NCBI GenBank assembly: GCA_016291135.1
Contig: JAEFAE010000011.1
Location: 1-61,024 of the forward strand
DNA: 61,024 nt
Reading direction: 5' to 3'
DNA from: Bacteroidales bacterium
GTDB taxonomy: Bacteria; Bacteroidota; Bacteroidia; Bacteroidales; F082
Numbering within the stretch: position 1 is the stretch's first letter; each line of letters opens with the position of its first letter. The position numbers and the translations under genes were made by a program. Positions 25,148 through 34,356 of the stretch are shown here, one piece after another. The notes beneath the pieces are model-generated. The model made no database searches, was not told the DNA's origin, and saw nothing but the letters and a program-made list of their open reading frames with translations.

Positions 25148-26755
25148 ATGAAATATATAAATGTATTTATAATAACATTATCATTGTTATTATGTGGAAT
25201 TATTAAAAGCACCTACGCCCAAAACAACGGCCAAAGCAAGGCCCAGGCGAACGCCCAGAAATTCGCCACCACCCTATTCTTGATCGACAATTACTATGTC
25301 GACACCGCCAATACGGAGAAAGTGGTGGAAGAGGCCATCATCGCCGCCCTGAAGGAGTTAGACCCCCACTCCGCCTACCTCTCGAAAAAAGATGTGGAGA
25401 AAGCCAACGAGCCTTTGGTGGGAAGCTTCGAGGGCATCGGTGTGACCTTCCAGCTGATCCGTGACACCATCACAGTGATCGGCCCCACCCCGGGCGGTCC
25501 ATCGGAACGTGTCGGCATCCAGGCCGGCGACCAGTTCATCAAAATCGACGGCAAGGACGCCTTTGGAAAGAAGGTCGACAACGAATATGTGCAGAAGCAC
25601 CTCCGTGGCAAAAAAGGCACCAAGGTGACCGTCAGCGTCAAACGCGGCCACGACCCGGAACTCATGGACTTTGAGATTGTACGCGACAAGATCCCGTTGA
25701 ACAGCATCAACGCCGCCTTTATGATGGACAAGCAGGTCGGATACATCAAGCTGGACCGCTTCGCCCAGGATTCGGACAAGGAATTCAAGGCCGCCATGGA
25801 GAAGCTCCAAAACCAAGGCATGAAATCACTCATCCTCGACCTGAGAAGCAATGCGGGAGGTTATCTCAACACAGCCATCCAGATGGTGGACGAATTCCTG
25901 AAGGGCGACCAGCTGATCGTGTACACCGAGGGGCTTCACTCCAAGCGTCAGGAATGGCGAAGCGTCGATGCAGGCATCTATACCGAGGGCAAACTCGTGG
26001 TGCTCATCGACGAAGGATCGGCCTCGGCCAGCGAGATACTATCGGGCGCCATCCAAGACCATGACCGTGGCGTGCTCATCGGCCGCCGTTCCTTCGGCAA
26101 GGGCTTGGTGCAACGTCCTTTCAACCTGCCCGACGGCGCGGTCATCCGGCTCACCACCGCCCGTTACCACACCCCCACCGGTCGCTGCATCCAACGGCCC
26201 TACGAGGCAGGAGCCGAAGACTATTACAAGGAGATGACCAAGCGGCTGGAGCATGGCGAATACTTCCATGCCGACAGCATCCACTTCCCCGATTCGCTGA
26301 AATACAAGACTGACGCCGGACGCATCGTGTACGGCGGCGGAGGCATCATGCCCGACCTCTTCATGCCTGTCGACACCAGTTTCAACAGCAAGCTCTACAC
26401 CAACCTGGTCCGCAAGGGCGTCTTCAACAAATATACGGTGGATTATGCCAACGAGCATCGCGAAGCGCTCAAGGCAACCTATCCTAGCTTCGAACAATAC
26501 AACCGTTCGTTCACCGTAACCGACATCATGATGGAAGCCGTCAAAAAAGCCGCTGCCAACGAGAAGGTGGAATGGAACGAGGAGGAATACCAACGCTCCG
26601 CGAAGTACATCAAGTTGCAGATCAAGGCCTTGATAGCCAGAAATGTGTGGGAGATGCAGCAGTACTATGAAGTCACGCTCAAGGAAGACCCCGTCGTCGC
26701 GAAGGCGCTCAAGGTACTTGGCAACGACAAGGAATACCGCAAACTGCTCCGCTGA
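25148..26755 (+). CDS. ctpA: C-terminal processing protease (S41 family, CtpA/Prc-like)
   Basis: A 535-residue envelope serine protease. After a signal peptide (cleaved near TYAQ) come an N-terminal helical part, a PDZ domain (about residues 95-180; GSFEGIGVTFQLI, GIQAGDQFIKIDG) and the S41 catalytic domain. The catalytic set is visible: Ser293 in GSASASE, Asp304 in IQDHD and Lys318 in FGKGLVQ, with the same spacing as Ser430-Asp441-Lys455 of Prc. It probably trims the C-termini of envelope proteins. The first 21 codons are strikingly AT-rich, with several ATA and TTA codons, unlike the rest of the gene. No -7 box is seen in the 63-base gap. Confidence 0.93.
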   Translation: MKYINVFIITLSLLLCGIIKSTYAQNNGQSKAQANAQKFATTLFLIDNYYVDTANTEKVVEEAIIAALKELDPHSAYLSKKDVEKANEPLVGSFEGIGVTFQLIRDTITVIGPTPGGPSERVGIQAGDQFIKIDGKDAFGKKVDNEYVQKHLRGKKGTKVTVSVKRGHDPELMDFEIVRDKIPLNSINAAFMMDKQVGYIKLDRFAQDSDKEFKAAMEKLQNQGMKSLILDLRSNAGGYLNTAIQMVDEFLKGDQLIVYTEGLHSKRQEWRSVDAGIYTEGKLVVLIDEGSASASEILSGAIQDHDRGVLIGRRSFGKGLVQRPFNLPDGAVIRLTTARYHTPTGRCIQRPYEAGAEDYYKEMTKRLEHGEYFHADSIHFPDSLKYKTDAGRIVYGGGGIMPDLFMPVDTSFNSKLYTNLVRKGVFNKYTVDYANEHREALKATYPSFEQYNRSFTVTDIMMEAVKKAAANEKVEWNEEEYQRSAKYIKLQIKALIARNVWEMQQYYEVTLKEDPVVAKALKVLGNDKEYRKLLR

Positions 26756-27010
26756 AAACAGCCCAACCCTCAGGAGAGCGCCGCAGCACCCTGTTTTCCG
26801 AGGGCGTGAAAGCCTTCATTTTTGAAGGTCTGAAAGCACTATTCTTTAAAAGAAATTAACATAGGATTTAATAATTAATTATTAAAAATGCGACTTTTTT
26901 GTCGCAACTAAAATATTTTTTTTGTATTTTTGGCGCTTGGTTTTCGGAAAAAGGGAGAATCATCAGACTAAATCTATACATTAACCAAAACAAAAACAAA
27001 ACAAAAACAA
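26756..27010. other. Leader region of the gingipain cluster
   Basis: A 255-base gap. It carries a small CCTTCA/TGAAGG hairpin (26813-26828) after the ctpA stop, without a T run, a GCGAC/GTCGC inverted repeat around six T (26890-26905), and a -7 box at 26925-26932. The inverted repeat lies 19 bases ahead of the box, where a -33 element or a regulator site would be. The A-rich leader before the ATG repeats CAAAA units. Confidence 0.5.
26925..26932 (+). promoter_or_regulatory. -7 box TATTTTTG for the Kgp-like gene
   Basis: Matches TAnnTTTG 78 bases before the ATG at 27011; the leader is the longest of the window's mapped promoters. Confidence 0.5.
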
Positions 27011-30000
27011 ATGAAAAAAGTAACGCTACTGTTCACCGCATTCCTTTTCATCGGAATGTTGTTCGGCGTCTCGGCTCAAGCCCAGAACCGCATTGAACTG
27101 AACGCCGCCAAATCGGCTCAAGAATGCACCAATGTAAACCGCGACGGTTTCCATGCTCATTTCACCTTCAGCAACCTCCAAGCTACGGAAGTCAGCACGG
27201 AACGGGGTGTATTCTCCGATCTCATGATGGACGGCACCATCCCCGCCGGCAACGTGGGTGATCCTTCGCTGCCCGCCGTGCATCAACTTCTCGCCATCCC
27301 CTTCGGAGCGAAAAACGTCAGCGTGAACGTGACCAGCTACTCCACCACGGAGTACAATCTGAACGACTTCGGCATCCACCAGGTCGTGCCCATGCAGGCC
27401 TCCGTCAGAAAGGACCAGAAACCTGAAGACATCAAGTTTGCCTACAACGAAAGCGCCTACAACCTGAGAGGTTTCAGCGAGCGCCCGCTCACCCATTTCG
27501 AGATCCTCGGCAACCTCCGTGGCATCCAAGTGGGCTCACTGACCATCAACCCCGTCAACTACGATCCCAGCACGAACACCATCCGCGTGATCAACGACAT
27601 CGAGCTCGACGTCAACTACAACGACTATGACAAGGCCGCTGCCGAAGCTGAGTTCGTCCGCACCGCCAGCATCTACTTCAAGGGCATCTACAGCACGATG
27701 TTCAACTGGCGCGACGATGTATACGACCAGCACCCCGACCTCTGGAACGCCCCGGTACACGCCCTCGTCATCGCCAACCGCATGTTCGAAGAGTGCATGC
27801 AGGAATGGATCAGCTGGAAGACCATCAAAGGTTTCTACCTTGACGTAAACTACACGGATGAAATCGGCAACAACGCCAGCGCCATCCGCAGCTTCATCCA
27901 GCAGAAGTATGCCGAGAACGCCCCGTCGTTCCTGATCATCTTCGGCGACAAAAACGAGGTGCCTGCCAGCTATATGGGCAACGCGACCGGCTGCGTCACC
28001 GACCTTCAATACATGAGCGTTGACAACGACGACTTCCCGGACATGCTGCACAGCCGTCTGACCGCTGAGAACGTCGAGCAGATGCAGAACATCCTCTACA
28101 AGGACCTCATGTACGAAAGATATGAGTTCCCGGATCCCACCTACCTCAACAACGTACTGCTGATTGCCGGTTGGGACGGCACCTGGAACCCGAGAATCGG
28201 CAAGCCCACCATCCAGTATGCCACTAACTACTACTACAACACCGCTCATGGATTCACCAACGTCTATGAATTCCTCCAGCAGCCCTACAACAGTCCTTAC
28301 GCCAGCCTGAACACCGGCGTCGGTTTCGCCAACTACACCGCCCACGGCTCCAACACCAGCTGGGCCGATCCGGGATTCAGCGTCACCAACGTCAACCAAC
28401 TGACCAACGAAGGCAAGCCCTTCCTCGCCATGGGTAACTGCTGCGAGGCAGCCGACTGGGGCATCAGTACCACCTGCCTCGGTGAAGCCATGATCCGCAA
28501 CAACACTAAAGCCGCCTACGCTTACATCGGATCCTGCCCGAGCTCCTACTGGTATGAGGACTACTACTTCGGCGTCGGCGCCACCAACACCATGAACGCC
28601 ATGCCTACCTACGAGAACAGCTCGCGCGGTTCCTATGACGGTGTCTGGATGGACGATGTGTACAACACGGTTTCCGCCATCCCGTTCCTCGGCAACCTGG
28701 CTGTGGTGTATGCCCACGCTGGCGGTTACCAAGGTTCTGTTTCCGACCACTACTACTGGGAAGCCTATCACACCTTGGGTGACGGCTCCATCATGCCCTA
28801 CCGTGTGATGCCGAGTCAAAACAACGTCAGCCACCTTCCCACCCTTCCGATCGGCGTCGATTTCTACACGGTGGAAGCCGACCCGGGTTCCTATGCAGCC
28901 ATCTCCAAAGACGGCGTCCTCTACGGTGCCGGTCTTGTGGGTAACGAAGGTGTTGCCGACATCCCCATGGAGCCCATCACCTCGGGCGGCGACGTCACCA
29001 TCTGCGTCACCCACCCGCAGCGTCAGCCTTACATCGCTGTCGTTCCCGCCGCTTCTCTCGACGGTGCCTATATCACCTACGACAATTACGAAGCCCTGCA
29101 ACCGGTTGTTCCTGGCGGTTGGGTTCCGGTCAACGTGAGCCTCAAGAACGTGGGCTCCGAGCCTGGCAGCAGCCTGACGGTCACCATCAGCACTGAATCT
29201 CCCTATGCCAGCCTCATCAACACCGAGGCCGTGGTGGAGAACATTGATCCCGATCAGATTTACGCCATCACGGATGCCTTCGACTTCGATGTGGCTGTCA
29301 ACGTGCCCAATCAGGAGAAGATCCAATTCAACCTCCACATCACCGACGGCAACGACACCTGGGAAAGCAAGTTCACCATGGTGGCTGCCGCTCCCGCCCT
29401 CGAGATTCAAGCAATCAACGCTCCCACCCTGGCTCCTGGCGAAACGGGAACCATCGAGTTCGTTATTGCCAACAATGGCGCTTTCGTCGCCGAAAACGGA
29501 CAGTTTGAACTGTACACCTGCTCCGACGATCTCACCATTGAAAACAACATCCAAGCGGTCGAGGCCATCAACGCCGGAAGAACCATTACCTTGAGCTTCC
29601 CCATCCAAGCCAGCCAAACGATTGAGATGGGTTCCACCTACGAACTCAGCTATCACTTCAACAGCGGCCATTATGGCGTGGAAGGCATCACGGTCGTTTC
29701 CGTTGGCGAAATCATGGACGGCTTTGAAACCGGCGACTTCACCGCATTCAACTGGACCACTTCGGGCAGCATGCCTTGGACCATCGTTTCACAAGGTGTC
29801 CATAACGGCAACTATTGCGCCCGTTCAGGCGACATCAGCCACAGCCAAAGCACCGACCTCATCCTCACCCACGAAGTGTTTGCCGCCGGTCAAATGAGCT
29901 ACTATAGAAAGGTCAGTTCCGAGAACAACTACGACAAGCTCAAGTTCTACATCGACAACCAGGAAATGGAAGTGCTTTCCGGCGAACAGGATTGGGCTCA

Positions 30001-30619
30001 GTCCAGCTTCCCTGTGACCCCGGGCGTACACACCTTCAGATGGACCTACTCCAAAGACAGCTCCGTCGACAACGGCTCTGACTGCGCCTGGATCGACGAT
30101 ATCACCTTCCCGCCCACCAACGTCATCGCATTCGGCCAAACCGTCTCCAACTTGGCTTACAACGTCGAAGGCTATGATGTCAACCTGATGTGGAGAGGCT
30201 ATGCCACGGCCACCAACTACATCGTTTCTCGTAACGGCGAGGAAATCGGCACCACCACAGAGACCACCTTCACTGACAATGTGACTGAAGACGGCATCTA
30301 CACCTACAGTGTCACCGCCGTCGACGCTCAAGGCAACCCCTCCAGCCCGTGCTACGTCACAGTGAACGTCGGTGTGGTCAGCGTGGAAGAGAACCACACT
30401 GAGATCGCCGTCTATCCCAACCCGGTTAGAGACGAACTCAACATCCGCGTCAACGGACAAGGCCAATACGCCATCTTCAACAGTGTTGGACAGCAGGTGG
30501 CCAGCGGCATGATCGATGCCCAGAAGCCTGTCAAGGTCAACGGCCTGTCCACCGGCCTGTACATCCTCCGCGTCACCACCGGCGCCGAGACCCACGTCCA
30601 AAAGATTGTGGTTGAATAA
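27011..30619 (+). CDS. Lysine-gingipain-like (Kgp-like) C25 cysteine protease, T9SS-secreted
   Basis: A 1202-residue secreted protease. Layout: signal peptide (cleaved near VSAQAQ), pro-domain to Arg234, C25 catalytic domain about 235-590, Ig-like domains to about 900, a jelly-roll module (DGFETGDFTAFNW..., about 905-1040), an FnIII domain and a T9SS type A sorting domain at the end (AVYPNPVRDELNI). The pro-domain junction NWR-DDVYDQH mirrors the Kgp cleavage site. His445 (NYTAHGSNTSW) and Cys478 (GNCC) are 33 residues apart and Asp517 (WYEDYYF) lies 39 further on, as do His444, Cys477 and Asp516 of Porphyromonas Kgp; so cleavage after lysine is expected. First of three gingipain-type genes. 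Confidence 0.92.
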   Translation: MKKVTLLFTAFLFIGMLFGVSAQAQNRIELNAAKSAQECTNVNRDGFHAHFTFSNLQATEVSTERGVFSDLMMDGTIPAGNVGDPSLPAVHQLLAIPFGAKNVSVNVTSYSTTEYNLNDFGIHQVVPMQASVRKDQKPEDIKFAYNESAYNLRGFSERPLTHFEILGNLRGIQVGSLTINPVNYDPSTNTIRVINDIELDVNYNDYDKAAAEAEFVRTASIYFKGIYSTMFNWRDDVYDQHPDLWNAPVHALVIANRMFEECMQEWISWKTIKGFYLDVNYTDEIGNNASAIRSFIQQKYAENAPSFLIIFGDKNEVPASYMGNATGCVTDLQYMSVDNDDFPDMLHSRLTAENVEQMQNILYKDLMYERYEFPDPTYLNNVLLIAGWDGTWNPRIGKPTIQYATNYYYNTAHGFTNVYEFLQQPYNSPYASLNTGVGFANYTAHGSNTSWADPGFSVTNVNQLTNEGKPFLAMGNCCEAADWGISTTCLGEAMIRNNTKAAYAYIGSCPSSYWYEDYYFGVGATNTMNAMPTYENSSRGSYDGVWMDDVYNTVSAIPFLGNLAVVYAHAGGYQGSVSDHYYWEAYHTLGDGSIMPYRVMPSQNNVSHLPTLPIGVDFYTVEADPGSYAAISKDGVLYGAGLVGNEGVADIPMEPITSGGDVTICVTHPQRQPYIAVVPAASLDGAYITYDNYEALQPVVPGGWVPVNVSLKNVGSEPGSSLTVTISTESPYASLINTEAVVENIDPDQIYAITDAFDFDVAVNVPNQEKIQFNLHITDGNDTWESKFTMVAAAPALEIQAINAPTLAPGETGTIEFVIANNGAFVAENGQFELYTCSDDLTIENNIQAVEAINAGRTITLSFPIQASQTIEMGSTYELSYHFNSGHYGVEGITVVSVGEIMDGFETGDFTAFNWTTSGSMPWTIVSQGVHNGNYCARSGDISHSQSTDLILTHEVFAAGQMSYYRKVSSENNYDKLKFYIDNQEMEVLSGEQDWAQSSFPVTPGVHTFRWTYSKDSSVDNGSDCAWIDDITFPPTNVIAFGQTVSNLAYNVEGYDVNLMWRGYATATNYIVSRNGEEIGTTTETTFTDNVTEDGIYTYSVTAVDAQGNPSSPCYVTVNVGVVSVEENHTEIAVYPNPVRDELNIRVNGQGQYAIFNSVGQQVASGMIDAQKPVKVNGLSTGLYILRVTTGAETHVQKIVVE

Positions 30620-30631
30620 TTGAACGACTGA

Positions 30632-30660
30632 GGGGGCGGGGACACCCTGCCCCCTTCTTA
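30632..30660 (+). terminator. GC-rich hairpin between the Kgp-like and first Rgp-like genes
   Basis: GGGGGC (30632-30637) pairs with GCCCCC (30649-30654), then TTCTTATTT. The T run is interrupted and no new promoter box is seen before 30692, so it is more likely an attenuator with read-through than a full stop. Confidence 0.6.
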
Positions 30661-30691
30661 TTTAAAACATTACAAAAACCAACAAAACTCA

Positions 30692-33600
30692 ATGAAAAAA
30701 ACCCTCTTTACACTGCTGGCCCTTCTCCTTGTGAGCACTGGGTTTGCACAAAAGGCCGCCACCGTCAAGCTGCTCTCCAGCAACGAGAACAAGGTCGTGG
30801 TGAACGTCCAACTCAACGGCTACTCCGCCGACCGGGTCAAGACCCCGAACGGTGACCAGTTCGTCATCAACGTCCCGGAAATGGCTGCCATGTTGGAAGC
30901 TGGCTCGCCCAACCTTCCCACCCTCCCTGTTCCCGTTTTGATCGGCGACCGCGCCGAAATGGCCGTAAAGGTGACCGATGCCCAATTCACCGACTACACC
31001 GACATGGACATCGCCCCCTCCAAAGGCAACTTCAGCCGTCAGATCAACCCCGACGACGTACCTTATACCTATGGTGCCATGTACCAGCAAGACGCCTTCT
31101 GGCCGGCTGCCCAAGCCTACCTGGAAGCGCCTTATATCCTGCGTGACTTCCGTGGACAGAACCTCATGGTCCGTCCCTTCGCCTACAATCCTGTCACCCG
31201 CACCCTGCGTGTGTATGACAACCTGACCATCGAAATGGTCAAGGTCAGCGACAATGGCGAAAACCAAAAGGCCGCCCGCAAGGGCAATGCCGTCAAGACC
31301 TCTCCCGAGTTCAAGGCTTCCTACGGCCGCCGTTTCATCAACTTTGAGGCCTCGGCAGCCAAGTATCCTTTCTTGGAAGATGCCGGTGAGATGCTCGTCA
31401 TCTGCGCCGACCAGTTCATGGCTGGCATGCAGCCTTTCGTGGACTGGAAGAACGAATCGGGCCGTCCCACGACCATGGTGAGCGTTTCCGAGGTTGGTGG
31501 CAACAACATCGATGTCATCAAGAATTACATCTCCAACCTGTACAACGACCCCGACCACAACCTCACATACGTGCTGCTGGTCGGTGACTTTGAGCACATC
31601 ACCCCCCATTCGTTCTATTATGATAATGCCAACCAATATGGTGACATCTGGTTTGGCCAGCTCGAAGGTAACGACAGCTATCCGGAGGTCTTCATCGGCC
31701 GTTTCTCCGTACAGACCGACGCCCATGTCGCCAACCATGTCAACAAGGTGCTCTACTATGAGCGCGACATGCCTGAAGGTCTCACCTGGAGCAACAAGGG
31801 CTTGGGCATTGGTGCCATCGGCGCTGGTAGCGGCCACTATGGCGAAGACGACTACCAACACATCGACCTCATTCGCGACACCCTGGAGCATTACACTTAC
31901 GAGCATGTCACCGAGCTGCACGGTGGCGGCGGCGCCAGCCAAAGCACCATCAGCAACGCCATTAATGCAGGTGTAAGCATCATCAACTACTGCAACCACG
32001 GTTCTGAAACCAGCTGGGGTGTGGCCAATTACAGCAACAGCAACGTGAATGCCTTGACCAACGACAACATGTGGCCCATCGTTTGGTCGGTGGCCTGCTT
32101 GAACGGCAAGTTCAACTATGGTTCGGAATGCTTCGCTGAAGCTTGGATGCGTGCCTCCAACAACAGCACGGGTGCCCCTACCGGCGCCATCGGCGGAATG
32201 TTCTCCTGGATCTCCCAGCCTTGGCAACCGCCCATGTATGGCCAGGACGAAATGGTGGATATCTTGACGGAATGGCATGGTGGCGACCAATACAACCACA
32301 CCTTGGCAGGTGCCTCGTTGAACGGCAACATGGATGTGCTTGACAAGGGCCACCATACTGCTACGCACGACTCATGGATCCTCTTCGGCGACCCGAGCCT
32401 GATGGTTCGCACCGACAACCCAGTCGAAATGAACGTCACGGCCAACCCGGCCGTCTTGATGCTGGGCATGACGGAACTCACCGTCAACGCCGAAACAGCC
32501 TACGGCATCGCCACCCTTTCGATGAATGGTGAGGTGATCGCTTCCGCCAGGGTCGTCAACGGCACCGCCACCCTTACCTTCCCGGGTCTGAGCAACGTGG
32601 GCAATGCCACCTTGACGGTCATCGGATACAATAAGGTGACTTACCGGGGTGAAGTGGAAGTCGTTCCCGCCGAAGGTCCCTACCTGGTGCTGGACAACTT
32701 CCAGGTTCCCACGGAAGATGGCGGCCTTTGCTTTGGCGAAGAAGGCCAGGTCAACGTCACCCTGAAGAACGTCGGTGTGGAAACCGTCAACGACGTGACG
32801 GTCACCCTGAGCACCGAATCCGAATTCGTGACCGAGTTCCTGAACAACACTGCCACGCTGGCAAGCGTCAACCCGAACGAAACCTCCACCATCGAGAACA
32901 CGTTCCGCTTCAAGGTCTCCAACAACGTGCCTGACGGCACCAAGATTCCTTTCAACATCAGCATGACTGCCGGAGAAAGAGCTTGGGAATCCAACCTGAC
33001 GTTGACGGTCAACGCACCTGCCCTCACCTGCTCCAGCTTCCAGTTGGAAGGCGAGGTAGCTCCGGGTGGCAACGGCAACATCGTCCTGACGTTCACCAAC
33101 GAAGGACATGCCACCGCTCCCGTCCACTCCCTGACCATCTTCAGCAGCAGCAGCGACATCGTCCTCGGAAGAAACAGCTTTGAGGCCGATCCGATCCTGC
33201 CGAACGAAAGCCTGACGCTCACGGTGCCTTTCACCATTGCCGAGACGGTTGAGGTGGGCTCCTGCTATCAGATGTCCTACCTGCTGAACGCCGACTACTA
33301 CACCCTCTCCGACTGCGCTTTCATCAGCATCGGACAGGTGATGGAAGACTTCGAGACGAACGACTTCTCTGCCTTTGACTGGGCCTTCGAAGGTCCCCTG
33401 CCATGGAGCATCGACAGCACCAATGCTTACGAAGGCACCTACTGCGCCCGCTCTGGCGCCATCAACCACAACCAGAGCTCCAAAATGAAACTGAATGTCA
33501 ACGTCCCCAACGAAGGCGAGATCAGCTTCTACGTAAAGGTCTCCTCCGAGAACAACTACGACAAGCTCAACTTCTCGATCGACAACGAAACGAAGAACAC

Positions 33601-34249
33601 CTGGTCGGGCACCGTCAACTGGACCCGGGTCAGCTATCCGCTCACCCCTGGCCGCCACGTCTTGACATGGGATTATGCCAAAGACATCTCGGTCAGCACC
33701 GGCAGTGACTGCGGCTGGGTGGACAACATCCAACTGCCTCCGACGGCCATCACCGAGAACCTCGAACCGGTTGAATCACTGGTCGCCACGGTCGACGAGA
33801 ACGAAGTCGTCCTGGAATGGGCTCCCGTTGAAAGGGCTGCCTCCTACGTGATCTTCCGTGACGGCGTGGAAGTCAGCACCCAAGAAGAAGCCGGCTATGC
33901 CGAGACCGTTGAACACGGCACCTATACCTACAGTGTGGTGGCGATCGACGAGGAAGGCCATTATTCCAAGCCTGCCTTTGTCACTGTCGACGTCGTTTCC
34001 TTCATGAGCGCCAACGAGGGCATGGCCCAAACCGGACATGTGTTCCCCAACCCGACCGAAGGCCTCCTGAACATCGAAATGGAAGGCGCCTACAGCTACA
34101 TCCTGTTCAACACCTTCGGACAACAGGTGATGGCTGGCAAGGCGGAAGGACGCACCCAGCTCCACCTGGAGAACCTGGCCAAGGGCATCTATGTGCTCCG
34201 TTTCAACAACGGCACCGTGGACGAAACCCGCAAGATCATTGTGAGATAA
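30692..34249 (+). CDS. Arginine-gingipain-like (Rgp-like) C25 cysteine protease, T9SS-secreted
   Basis: A 1185-residue secreted protease. After the signal peptide (TGFAQ) come a pro-domain (to about residue 227), the C25 caspase-like domain (LTYVLLVGDFEHI, EVFIGRFSVQT), an Ig-like domain after about 580, further beta domains, a jelly-roll module nearly the same as in the Kgp-like neighbour, FnIII and a sorting domain (HVFPNPTEGLLNI). His436 (CNHGSETSW) and Cys469 (SVACLNG) are 33 residues apart. Asp387 (GEDDYQH) aligns with the arginine-pocket Asp163 of RgpB, and SQPWQPPMYGQDEM keeps the pocket Trp region, so cleavage after arginine is expected. It starts 72 bases after the Kgp-like gene. Confidence 0.92.
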   Translation: MKKTLFTLLALLLVSTGFAQKAATVKLLSSNENKVVVNVQLNGYSADRVKTPNGDQFVINVPEMAAMLEAGSPNLPTLPVPVLIGDRAEMAVKVTDAQFTDYTDMDIAPSKGNFSRQINPDDVPYTYGAMYQQDAFWPAAQAYLEAPYILRDFRGQNLMVRPFAYNPVTRTLRVYDNLTIEMVKVSDNGENQKAARKGNAVKTSPEFKASYGRRFINFEASAAKYPFLEDAGEMLVICADQFMAGMQPFVDWKNESGRPTTMVSVSEVGGNNIDVIKNYISNLYNDPDHNLTYVLLVGDFEHITPHSFYYDNANQYGDIWFGQLEGNDSYPEVFIGRFSVQTDAHVANHVNKVLYYERDMPEGLTWSNKGLGIGAIGAGSGHYGEDDYQHIDLIRDTLEHYTYEHVTELHGGGGASQSTISNAINAGVSIINYCNHGSETSWGVANYSNSNVNALTNDNMWPIVWSVACLNGKFNYGSECFAEAWMRASNNSTGAPTGAIGGMFSWISQPWQPPMYGQDEMVDILTEWHGGDQYNHTLAGASLNGNMDVLDKGHHTATHDSWILFGDPSLMVRTDNPVEMNVTANPAVLMLGMTELTVNAETAYGIATLSMNGEVIASARVVNGTATLTFPGLSNVGNATLTVIGYNKVTYRGEVEVVPAEGPYLVLDNFQVPTEDGGLCFGEEGQVNVTLKNVGVETVNDVTVTLSTESEFVTEFLNNTATLASVNPNETSTIENTFRFKVSNNVPDGTKIPFNISMTAGERAWESNLTLTVNAPALTCSSFQLEGEVAPGGNGNIVLTFTNEGHATAPVHSLTIFSSSSDIVLGRNSFEADPILPNESLTLTVPFTIAETVEVGSCYQMSYLLNADYYTLSDCAFISIGQVMEDFETNDFSAFDWAFEGPLPWSIDSTNAYEGTYCARSGAINHNQSSKMKLNVNVPNEGEISFYVKVSSENNYDKLNFSIDNETKNTWSGTVNWTRVSYPLTPGRHVLTWDYAKDISVSTGSDCGWVDNIQLPPTAITENLEPVESLVATVDENEVVLEWAPVERAASYVIFRDGVEVSTQEEAGYAETVEHGTYTYSVVAIDEEGHYSKPAFVTVDVVSFMSANEGMAQTGHVFPNPTEGLLNIEMEGAYSYILFNTFGQQVMAGKAEGRTQLHLENLAKGIYVLRFNNGTVDETRKIIVR

Positions 34250-34272
34250 TTCCACCGTACCGATTTCAACCT

Positions 34273-34310
34273 AAAGGACCGCTTTCTTGAAGGCGGTCCT
34301 TTATTTATTA
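34273..34310 (+). terminator. Rho-independent terminator after the first Rgp-like gene
   Basis: AAAGGACCGC (34273-34282) pairs perfectly with GCGGTCCTTT (34293-34302), followed by TTATTTATT. Confidence 0.85.
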
Positions 34311-34322
34311 ATGAAAAAGTAT

Positions 34323-34330
34323 TATCTTTG
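34323..34330 (+). promoter_or_regulatory. -7 box TATCTTTG for the second Rgp-like gene
   Basis: Exact TAnnTTTG match 27 bases before the ATG at 34357 and directly after a terminator, so this gene and those downstream form their own transcription unit. Confidence 0.65.
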
Positions 34331-34356
34331 CGGTTTAAAACCACAACGAGTTCACC

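Noticed and set aside
26813..26828. Terminator after ctpA
   Set aside because: A CCTTCA/TGAAGG hairpin exists but is short and lacks a following T run.
27536..29671. Long open frame antisense to the Kgp-like gene (about 711 codons)
   Set aside because: It mirrors the codon pattern of the real gene, is rich in Val, Gly, Asp and His as shadow frames are here, and matches no family. The same holds for 30689-32368 and 35509-37257.
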